A stretch of 64,000 nucleotides of DNA, from assembly GCF_003574215.1 (NCBI RefSeq), contig NZ_AP018558.1, forward strand, positions 1,343,001-1,407,000, in the 5' to 3' direction. The notes beneath the pieces are model-generated. The model made no database searches, had not been told where the DNA came from, and saw only the letters and a program-made list of their open reading frames with translations. Positions within the stretch are counted from its first letter, which is position 1. Each line of letters starts with the position of its first letter. Shown piece by piece: positions 57,905-64,000 of the stretch. The DNA comes from Hydrogenophilus thermoluteolus (GTDB taxonomy: Bacteria; Pseudomonadota; Gammaproteobacteria; Burkholderiales; Rhodocyclaceae). The translations under genes were made by a program, and so were the position numbers.

Positions 57905-58588
57905 ATGACACCGCGTTCTCTCTTAGGGGTTCTCTTTGCGGCACTCACGGCTGCCGGCTGTTCGTCGGTCACGGTGAGCGCACATCAAGAAACCCCCAAC
58001 CCAACCGCGAATGGTGCGCGACACGAAGCCGTCGCATCCGAGTACGGCGCTGCCATGCCGTCGATCGAAATGCGCCCGGCGTTCCGCCCGCACCGTCAAG
58101 CGACCGCAGCCCCGCTTTCGGTTACCGAAGCGCTCAACTTGATGGCGGAACAGCTCGACGCCAATACCAAACACAAGAGCGCCTATCCCGCAGTGCTCGC
58201 CGCGACGTTCGTGAACCTGGACCGGATCGACGACACCTCACCGCTCGGGCGGCTGCTTACCGAAGGGCTGGTCGCGCGCTTGCAGGTTCGTGGCTGGAAC
58301 CTCTATGACGTGCGCCTCAGTAAAGCGGTTGCGGTCACGCCAGAGGGCGAGTTCGTCCTCTCCCGCGATCCCAAGCGGCTCGAATACCAGTATGCGGCTG
58401 CGGCCGTACTCACGGGCACTTACACCGTGACCAGTAACGAGGTCATTCTCCACGCACGGATCACCGATGTCGCAACCGGCGTCGTGGTGGCCAGCTCTGA
58501 AGTGCGGCTTCCCATCGACGACGAGGTAGCCCATCTCCTCACCGATCACGACAGCCTGCGCCCGATGCGGATCATTCGGGGCCACTGA
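57905..58588 (+). CDS. FlgO-domain lipoprotein
   Basis: A 227-residue lipoprotein with a lipobox near residue 18 (LTAAGC). The core (ATFVNLDRIDDTSPLGRLLT, EGLVARLQVRGWNLYDVRLS and AAAVLTGTYTVTSNEVILHA) matches the FlgO family, first described as outer membrane proteins of Vibrio flagella. No flagellar gene is in the window, so the role may be more general. GGAG lies nine bases upstream of the ATG. Its stop overlaps the start of a related gene. Confidence 0.78.
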   Translation: MTPRSLLGVLFAALTAAGCSSVTVSAHQETPNPTANGARHEAVASEYGAAMPSIEMRPAFRPHRQATAAPLSVTEALNLMAEQLDANTKHKSAYPAVLAATFVNLDRIDDTSPLGRLLTEGLVARLQVRGWNLYDVRLSKAVAVTPEGEFVLSRDPKRLEYQYAAAAVLTGTYTVTSNEVILHARITDVATGVVVASSEVRLPIDDEVAHLLTDHDSLRPMRIIRGH

Positions 58589-59187
58589 TGCGGCAACGCC
58601 CTGACCGCAGTCACGTGACGAGACGGCACCAGTGGCTGCAACGCTTCGCGATGGTCGCACTAGCGAGTACGCTCGCAGCGTGCGCGCAGTCGGCCGTTGT
58701 CGAACCGCGCACAGAATCGCTGAGCGATTGCGCCACGTTACTGCACGAGCGGCTGGGTGCAGACGCCGCGCAACTGTGCGGCTGCCAGGGCTTGGCGTGC
58801 ACGACCCCGGTGGTCATCACCGATTTCGTCGCCGTTGACGATTACCGGTCGCAACGGCTCGGCAAACGCCTTGGAGAAGAGTTTCGCTTGGCGTGGCAAC
58901 AACGTTGCCAGCGCCCGGTCCGTACCGTCGAACTGGCAGCCGACTTTCGCCTCGATGAAACCGGGCTGCGCGCGCTCACCCGCGACGTCGCGCAATTGAT
59001 GACCACGACCACCGCGGACCCGCTCGCTTTCGTCGGCACCTACCGTTTGGAAGGAACCGAGCGCATCCGCTATTTCATCCGCCAAGTCCACCTGCCCACG
59101 CAAACCACCACGACCATGGCAGGAGGTTACTTGCCGCGCCGCTGTATCGACCCCCTGACGCCGCTGCCTTCGCGTCTCACGCAGTAG
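58588..59187 (+). CDS. FlgO-like lipoprotein, divergent paralogue
   Basis: A 199-residue lipoprotein with a lipobox at LAAC around residue 32. The chain (VVITDFVAVDDYRSQRLGKR and DPLAFVGTYRLEGTERIRYF) follows the same strand/helix order as the FlgO-like gene before it, including the GTY motif. Cysteines at about 65, 67, 72 and 107 could form disulfides in the periplasm. TGATG overlap with the upstream gene indicates translational coupling. Function unknown. Confidence 0.7.
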   Translation: MRQRPDRSHVTRRHQWLQRFAMVALASTLAACAQSAVVEPRTESLSDCATLLHERLGADAAQLCGCQGLACTTPVVITDFVAVDDYRSQRLGKRLGEEFRLAWQQRCQRPVRTVELAADFRLDETGLRALTRDVAQLMTTTTADPLAFVGTYRLEGTERIRYFIRQVHLPTQTTTTMAGGYLPRRCIDPLTPLPSRLTQ

Positions 59188-59210
59188 GTTCACGAAGGAG
59201 GCGTCAGAAT

Positions 59211-59230
59211 AGCCCTCTGGGAGGGTTGTT
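59211..59230 (+). terminator. Candidate terminator after the lipoprotein pair
   Basis: AGCCCTC (59211-59217) pairs with GAGGGTT (59221-59227; one G-T pair) across the loop TGG, followed by GTT. The T-tract is short, so strength is uncertain. The region separates two convergent genes. Confidence 0.4.
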
Positions 59231-59250
59231 CGCGCATCGGCCAGCGACGC

Positions 59251-61233
59251 TCAATCAGGCCCGGCAAGAAAGCGCTCGCGCGCCGCTTCGAGCGCCGCCA
59301 TATCCCCGCGCACGATCAGCGCATCCCCGCGCTGCAAACGGAAACTGGCGTCCGGAGCCGCACCACGAATCCCCCGACGCCGCACCGCGACCACCTCGAC
59401 GCGCAACGTATCGAGCGCAAGCGCCCCGAGCGTATGCCCGACCCACGGGGAATCGTCGGCAACCACGAAGGTATCGAGCCGGACACCGTCTGCGTCGTGT
59501 TCCTCATCCGCAGCGTCGCTCACCCCGGAAAAGAAACCGCGGAAAAGCCCATAACGCTCTTCGCGCAACGCGCGCAGACGGCGTACCAGTTTCGGCAACG
59601 GCACCCCGATCAATGCCAACGTCTGCACCGCCATCATGATGGCCACCTCGATCGCTTCCGGAATCACCTCGGACGCGCCAGCGGCGAACATCCGCTCGAT
59701 GTCGCCCTCATCACGCACCCGGACCACCACGGGCGCCTCTGGCCGCAACGCTTGAACCGCCGATAGGATGCGCAGCGCTGCGTCGCGATCGGCGAAGGTG
59801 ACCACCACCGCTTGCGCCCGCATTAACCCGGCCGCTTTGAGCACCTCGGTGCGCGCCGCATCCCCATACACGACGTTTTCCCCTGCCGCTTGCGCCCGCC
59901 GCACCCGTTCTGGATCGAGGTCGAGCGCAACCACGCTGATTCCCTCCTGGTCAAGGAGCTTAGCCATATGCTGCCCGGTTCGACCATAGCCCAGCAGCAG
60001 TACCGGCGCCTTGATCTTCACCGTCCGCGCCGCAATCTGCGTGAGCTCCAACGAGCGCCGCGTCCATTCGCTCGCCACCACGCGCAAAACGATCTTGTCG
60101 GAAAACTGCACGATCACCGGCGCGATCAACATCGACAACACCAGCGACGCCGCGATTACCTGTGGCCACGGTTCGGGCATCAACCCGTGCCGCTCGCCCA
60201 AGGCAAGGACCACGAAACCGAACTCCCCCGCCGTACACAACCACAAAGCGGAGCGCAGTGCGGTGCTTGCGTCACTGCCCAACACCCGTGATCCTGCCCA
60301 AACGATCACCCCTTTGAGGATCAGCACCACCACGATCGTCACCGCAACCCAAGGCAGAAAGCGAAGCACCACGCCGATGTCGAGAAACATCCCGACGGTG
60401 ATGAAAAAGAGCCCCAGGAGCACGTCGCGAAACGGCTTGATATCCTCTTCCACCTGGTAGCGGTATTCGGTTTCGGCAATCAACATCCCGGCCAGGAAAG
60501 CCCCGAGCGCGAGCGACAACCCCAGGAGCTCGGAAAGCATCGCCATGCCGATCGTGACCAAAAGGACGTTCAACGTGAAGAATTCACTCGAGCGTTGCCG
60601 CGCCACCCAACCGAACCAGCGGCGCATCACGGGTTGGCCGAAGCGCAACACGAGCGCCAGCGCCACCGCCGCTTTCACCAGCGCCAGCCCCATCGGCAAG
60701 AGCCACTCTCCCCCCGCTTCGCCCCTGCCGAGCGCAGGCAGCAAAATGAGGATCGGCACCACGGCGAGATCTTGAAAGAGCAACACGCCGATCACTTCTC
60801 GCCCGTGGGGTTTTTCCAACTCCATCCGCTCGGTGAGCAATTTCGACAAAATCGCCGTCGAGGACATCGCCAACGCAGCGGCGAGTACGAAAGCACCGAT
60901 CCACGGCAACCCCAGGGCCCCACCGATTCCCATCAACACCACGATCGTCACCAAGACCTGGATCGCCCCAAGGCCGAAGACGACGCGGCGCATCGCCTTG
61001 AGGTGACCCAGCGAAAATTCCAAACCGATCGAAAACATCAAAAAGACGATGCCGAATTCAGCGACGAACTGCGCCGTGGCAGGATCGCGAACCAGATTGA
61101 GGGTACTGGGGCCGACGAGCACCCCGACCATCAAATAGCCGATGATCGGCGGCAAGCCCAATTGCCGCGTGAGGCCCACCGCGACCACCGACCCCGCCAG
61201 AAGCCCAACCAGCAAAAAAAGGCTTTCGTGCAT
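59251..61233 (-). CDS. Kef-type monovalent cation:proton antiporter (CPA2)
   Basis: A 660-residue membrane protein. About 12-13 helices (1-380) form the Na+/H+ exchanger domain, with AMSSTAILSKLLTER and LLFQDLAVVPIL as KefB/C-type motifs. Then follow a TrkA-N/RCK domain (about 410-530, LLGYGRTGQHMAKLLDQEG) and a TrkA-C domain at the end. Ligand control of potassium efflux is expected. The N-domain order resembles YbaL/KefC rather than small Na+/H+ exchangers. Divergent from kdsD over 58 bases. Confidence 0.92.
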   Translation of the reverse strand: MHESLFLLVGLLAGSVVAVGLTRQLGLPPIIGYLMVGVLVGPSTLNLVRDPATAQFVAEFGIVFLMFSIGLEFSLGHLKAMRRVVFGLGAIQVLVTIVVLMGIGGALGLPWIGAFVLAAALAMSSTAILSKLLTERMELEKPHGREVIGVLLFQDLAVVPILILLPALGRGEAGGEWLLPMGLALVKAAVALALVLRFGQPVMRRWFGWVARQRSSEFFTLNVLLVTIGMAMLSELLGLSLALGAFLAGMLIAETEYRYQVEEDIKPFRDVLLGLFFITVGMFLDIGVVLRFLPWVAVTIVVVLILKGVIVWAGSRVLGSDASTALRSALWLCTAGEFGFVVLALGERHGLMPEPWPQVIAASLVLSMLIAPVIVQFSDKIVLRVVASEWTRRSLELTQIAARTVKIKAPVLLLGYGRTGQHMAKLLDQEGISVVALDLDPERVRRAQAAGENVVYGDAARTEVLKAAGLMRAQAVVVTFADRDAALRILSAVQALRPEAPVVVRVRDEGDIERMFAAGASEVIPEAIEVAIMMAVQTLALIGVPLPKLVRRLRALREERYGLFRGFFSGVSDAADEEHDADGVRLDTFVVADDSPWVGHTLGALALDTLRVEVVAVRRRGIRGAAPDASFRLQRGDALIVRGDMAALEAARERFLAGPD

Positions 61234-61256
61234 TCCGTTCCCCGACAGATGGGTTT

Positions 61257-61279
61257 GCTATACTACGCGCCAGTATAGC
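61257..61279. promoter_or_regulatory. Inverted repeat holding divergent -10 boxes (kef/kdsD)
   Basis: GCTATACT (61257-61264) and AGTATAGC (61272-61279) are perfect 8-base inverted arms separated by seven bases. Each arm supplies TATACT, a good -10 element: the left for kdsD on the plus strand, the right for the antiporter on the minus strand. Both -35 regions are weak. One regulator or supercoiling could act on both directions. Confidence 0.55.
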
Positions 61280-61291
61280 GGAAAGGACAAC

Positions 61292-62290
61292 ATGGCCGAA
61301 TCGTCAGCGTCCATCGACCCAGAGCACCTGATCGCTCGGGGCGAAACCACATTGGCGATCGAAATCGCTGGGCTTGAGGCGGTCAAAGCACGCTTACGGG
61401 GCGACCAGAGTTTCGTCCGCGCCGTCACGGTGATCCTCGAAGCCAAAGGGCGGGTGATCGTGACCGGCGTGGGGAAATCGGGCCACATCGGGCGCAAGAT
61501 CGCCGCCACCCTGGCTTCGACCGGCACCCCCGCCTATTTCGTCCATGCGGCGGAAGCCGCGCATGGCGACCTCGGAATGATCACACCCGAAGACGTGGTG
61601 ATCGCGATCTCCTATTCGGGCCAATCGGACGAACTTCTGACCATCCTGCCAGCGATCAAACGCTTCGGCGCCCACCTCATAGCGATCACCGGCCGAGCCC
61701 ATTCGCCGCTCGCACAAGCCGCCGAGGTCCATCTCGACGTCTCTGTACCGCAAGAGGCGTGCCCGCACAACATCGCGCCAACTGCGAGCACCACGGCGAC
61801 GCTCGCGCTCGGTGACGCGTTGGCGATGGCGCTCTTGGAAGCGCGCGGTTTTGGTCCAGACGATTTTGCCCGGACCCACCCCGCCGGTGCGCTGGGGCGG
61901 CGGCTGTTGCTGCGTTTGAGCGACGTGATGCGGCCCCGCGCCCGCTGTCCGGTCGCAACAACCCAGACCCCGTTCACCGAAGCGCTCTTGACGATGACCC
62001 AAGGCGGCATGGGGATGGTGATCGAAGTGGACGAGCACGACCGTCCGATTGGCATCTTCACCGACGGAGATCTGCGCAGACTCCTGGAGCGCGGCACCGA
62101 TTGGCGCCATGCCCGTTTCGGCGACGTTGCCCACCCTGCCCCCAAGACCCTCCCGGCAACTGCGCTTGCCGCCGAAGCGGCCCACTTCATGGAGACGCAC
62201 CGCATCAACCACATCCTGGCCGTGCACGCAGACGGAACCCTTGCGGGTGCGGTCCATATGCACGATTTGATGCACGCCAAGGTGATTTAG
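61292..62290 (+). CDS. kdsD: Arabinose-5-phosphate isomerase KdsD
   Basis: A 332-residue isomerase making D-arabinose 5-phosphate for Kdo. The SIS domain (about 40-175) has VTGVGKSGHIGRKIAATLAS and SYSGQSDELLTILPAIKR. Two CBS domains follow (about 205-330). The start at 61292 follows AAAGGA. It is directly followed by kdsC and the lpt genes, as in most proteobacteria. Confidence 0.96.
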   Translation: MAESSASIDPEHLIARGETTLAIEIAGLEAVKARLRGDQSFVRAVTVILEAKGRVIVTGVGKSGHIGRKIAATLASTGTPAYFVHAAEAAHGDLGMITPEDVVIAISYSGQSDELLTILPAIKRFGAHLIAITGRAHSPLAQAAEVHLDVSVPQEACPHNIAPTASTTATLALGDALAMALLEARGFGPDDFARTHPAGALGRRLLLRLSDVMRPRARCPVATTQTPFTEALLTMTQGGMGMVIEVDEHDRPIGIFTDGDLRRLLERGTDWRHARFGDVAHPAPKTLPATALAAEAAHFMETHRINHILAVHADGTLAGAVHMHDLMHAKVI

Positions 62291-62824
62291 ATGAATGCTC
62301 AAGCGAAAGCGCGCGCCGTGCGTCTGATGGGATTCGACATCGACGGGGTGATGACCGACGGCCGCCTCTATTACGGTCCCGACGGCGAAACCCTAAAAGT
62401 TTTTCACAGTCGCGATGGACACGGCCTGAAACTGCTGATGCGCGCCGGAATCGTCGTCGTGGTGATCTCGGGGCGGCGCTCTGCAGCGCTCGAAGCGCGC
62501 TGTGCCGAACTCGGTGTGCACGAATGCCACTTGGGTGTCGAAGACAAACTCGCGACGCTGCAAACCATCCTTGCCCGGCGCAACTTGACGCGCCAACAGG
62601 CCGGATATATGGGCGACGACATCGTCGATCTCGAAATTCTCTGCCAGTGCGGGTTTTCGGCGGCGCCTGCCGACGCCCATCCGGAGGTCTGCGCCCGCGT
62701 CGACTACCGTGCGGCGCTGCCTGGCGGTCACGGCGCCGTCCGTGAAGTGTGTGATTGGCTGCTCAAAACGCAAAACCGTTACCAGCAGCTGGTTCAAGAA
62801 GCTTTGGGGTCCGCTGCGCCATGA
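62291..62824 (+). CDS. kdsC: Kdo-8-phosphate phosphatase KdsC
   Basis: A 177-residue HAD phosphatase with the nucleophile motif GFDIDGVMTDGRLYYG and the later GYMGDDIVDLEIL. It removes phosphate from Kdo-8-phosphate. The ATG follows the kdsD TAG with no gap and AAGGTG upstream. Confidence 0.96.
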   Translation: MNAQAKARAVRLMGFDIDGVMTDGRLYYGPDGETLKVFHSRDGHGLKLLMRAGIVVVVISGRRSAALEARCAELGVHECHLGVEDKLATLQTILARRNLTRQQAGYMGDDIVDLEILCQCGFSAAPADAHPEVCARVDYRAALPGGHGAVREVCDWLLKTQNRYQQLVQEALGSAAP

Positions 62825-63456
62825 TGTTGACGGCATCGACCGCTCGTACCACGCTCCTCTTGACTGCGTTGGCGGTGATCGCCTCAGGGCTTTGGTGGCT
62901 TGCCGAGCGCGAAATGGCCGCACTCACCCCCCCTTCGCCACCGGCGCCGCAGATCGACGGCACCGCCTATCAGACCTTCACCCGCATCTATGACCGATCG
63001 GGCCGGTTGCAGCAGACGCTCACCGCGGCGCGGCTTGACCACGAACGCCTCAGTGCACAACTGCTGCTCACTCAGGTCACGTTCGAATCGTTCCGCCCCC
63101 CATACCATACCGTGGCATTCGCCCAACAGGCGCGGTGGCTCGAAAACGAAGGGCGGCTCGACCTTTGGAATACGGTGCGCATCCGCCGCGATACGCTCGA
63201 TGCCCCGCCGCTTGCGCTCGCAACGGAAGCGCTGACGCTCTGGCCCCATGAAGGGCGGGGCAGTAGCGCGACGCAAACCTGGTTACTCCAAGGGGCGCGT
63301 TGGGCTGTCGGTGATACCCTGACTGCCGAACGCGACTTCACCCATATCGTCTTGGCCGGAAACGCGCACGTTCACTGGCCGGCGCCGCCTTCGCCTCGGC
63401 AACGCGTACCGCAACCCAACGCACCCTCCGCACGACCCGGTAAAGGATCAGGATGA
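62821..63456 (+). CDS. lptC: LPS export protein LptC
   Basis: A 211-residue protein with one N-terminal transmembrane helix (about 10-28) and a periplasmic LptC beta-jellyroll. It passes LPS from LptBFG to LptA. The C-terminus is proline-rich and longer than in E. coli. ATGA overlaps join it to kdsC and lptA. Confidence 0.88.
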   Translation: MMLTASTARTTLLLTALAVIASGLWWLAEREMAALTPPSPPAPQIDGTAYQTFTRIYDRSGRLQQTLTAARLDHERLSAQLLLTQVTFESFRPPYHTVAFAQQARWLENEGRLDLWNTVRIRRDTLDAPPLALATEALTLWPHEGRGSSATQTWLLQGARWAVGDTLTAERDFTHIVLAGNAHVHWPAPPSPRQRVPQPNAPSARPGKGSG

Positions 63457-64000
63457 GCACGCTTGTCTGCAGCCATTTACGCCCGCTCGCGTTGACCGCA
63501 CTCACAGCGCTGATCGTGGCATTGCCCGGACCACTCTACGCGAAAAAGAGCGATCGCGACCAACCGGTTGCAATCGACGCCGACCGGATCACCGTCGACG
63601 AACGCGAACGCACCCACCGCTTCGAAGGCAACGTCCTGCTGCGCCAAGGTACGCTGGAGATTCGTGCCGACGAGGTGATCGTGACACAGGACGACCAGGG
63701 GTTTCGCACCGGAACCGCGATCGGCAAAGGGCGCTTGGCCACCTTTCGCCAACAGAAAGAGGGTTCGGACGAATGGATCACGGGGCAAGCGGAACGGCTC
63801 GACTATGACGCGCGGGCCGAACGCTTGACGCTGACCGGCCGCGCCCGCGTCACCTCGGGTGCCGACATCGTCGAAGGCGCGGTGATCGTCTATGAAGTGG
63901 TCAACGAAACCTATCGCGTGACCAAAAGCGGCGCGACCTCCTCTGCCCCGAACGGGCGGGTGCGCGCGATCATTCAACCCAAAAACCCACCCAAGGAGCA
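63453..64000 (+). CDS. lptA: LPS bridge protein LptA (cut by window edge)
   Basis: The frame runs off the window after 182 codons. A signal peptide (about 10-31) precedes the OstA/LptA jellyroll: VAIDADRITVDERERTHRFE, then GNVLLRQGTLEIRADEVIV. LptA forms the periplasmic bridge for LPS transport. E. coli LptA is 185 residues, so only the tail is probably missing. lptB would be expected next. Confidence 0.92.
   Translation, partial: MSTLVCSHLRPLALTALTALIVALPGPLYAKKSDRDQPVAIDADRITVDERERTHRFEGNVLLRQGTLEIRADEVIVTQDDQGFRTGTAIGKGRLATFRQQKEGSDEWITGQAERLDYDARAERLTLTGRARVTSGADIVEGAVIVYEVVNETYRVTKSGATSSAPNGRVRAIIQPKNPPKE

Overview
The window is a GC-rich, gene-dense stretch of what looks like a Gram-negative betaproteobacterial chromosome. 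No rRNA, tRNA, CRISPR array, transposase or phage gene was seen. The affiliation is inferred from gene order and protein character: ffh | ypjD-corB followed by pilBCD, mlaFEDACB running into bolA-murA-hisG-hisD, rhodanese-grxC-secB-gpsA with trmL nearby, and LptC/LptA/KdsD/KdsC for an LPS outer membrane. The overall flavour suggests a Hydrogenophilales-like organism, but this was not tested. Coding density is very high: most neighbours overlap by 1-44 nt or sit within 20 nt, and GTG or TTG starts are frequent. No gene-free stretch exceeds 300 bp.

Layout. 1-3.8 kb: two HDOD proteins flanking a reverse DUF1415 gene, then an EAL-CBS-GGDEF c-di-GMP protein. 3.7-6.7 kb (minus): CinA-like protein, EI24-type membrane protein, Ffh. 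6.7-12.7 kb: YpjD-like protein, CorB/CNNM transporter and the type IV pilus genes pilB, pilC, pilD. 12.7-17.4 kb: FmdB-type zinc ribbon, aspS, a pseudoreceiver-TPR protein, argB. 17.4-20.7 kb: acyl carrier protein, AMP ligase and PLP decarboxylase of the kind linked to exosortase A. 20.6-24.9 kb: terC, glyA, nrdR, ribD, cbiX-like. 25-29.7 kb (minus): moeB-like, an unknown His-tailed protein, ctpA, envC, gpmA. 29.7-32.9 kb: ArsR regulator, rhodanese, grxC, secB, SH3 protein, gpsA. 33-38 kb (minus): truncated GNAT, trmL, pqiC, pqiB, two single-domain pqiA genes, comF.

38-45 kb: biotin operon bioB-A-F-C, an ABC-F ATPase, bioD. 45-47 kb (minus): PD-(D/E)XK nuclease, a WYL-like gene remnant, a split chromate transporter. 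47-57.8 kb (minus): a long run transcribed as mlaF-E-D-A-C-B, an ABC-2 exporter pair, bolA, murA, hisG, hisD, ggt. 57.9-59.2 kb: two FlgO-like lipoproteins. 59.2-61.2 kb (minus): Kef-type antiporter. 61.3-64 kb: kdsD, kdsC, lptC and the start of lptA.

How the genes work together. Envelope biogenesis dominates: Mla and Pqi lipid transport, Kdo synthesis and Lpt export, MurA, EnvC/CtpA and SecB. Compact pathway blocks cover biotin, one-carbon/riboflavin and histidine. The clearest regulatory inference is the ArsR protein next to a membrane rhodanese: its two cysteines are 66 residues apart, as in the persulfide sensors BigR and SqrR. Less ordinary spots are the exosortase-type trio without an exosortase in view, an AspRS with non-discriminating signature residues, a broken GNAT gene, the WYL remnant, and three genes whose -10 box lies so close to the start codon that little or no leader is expected.
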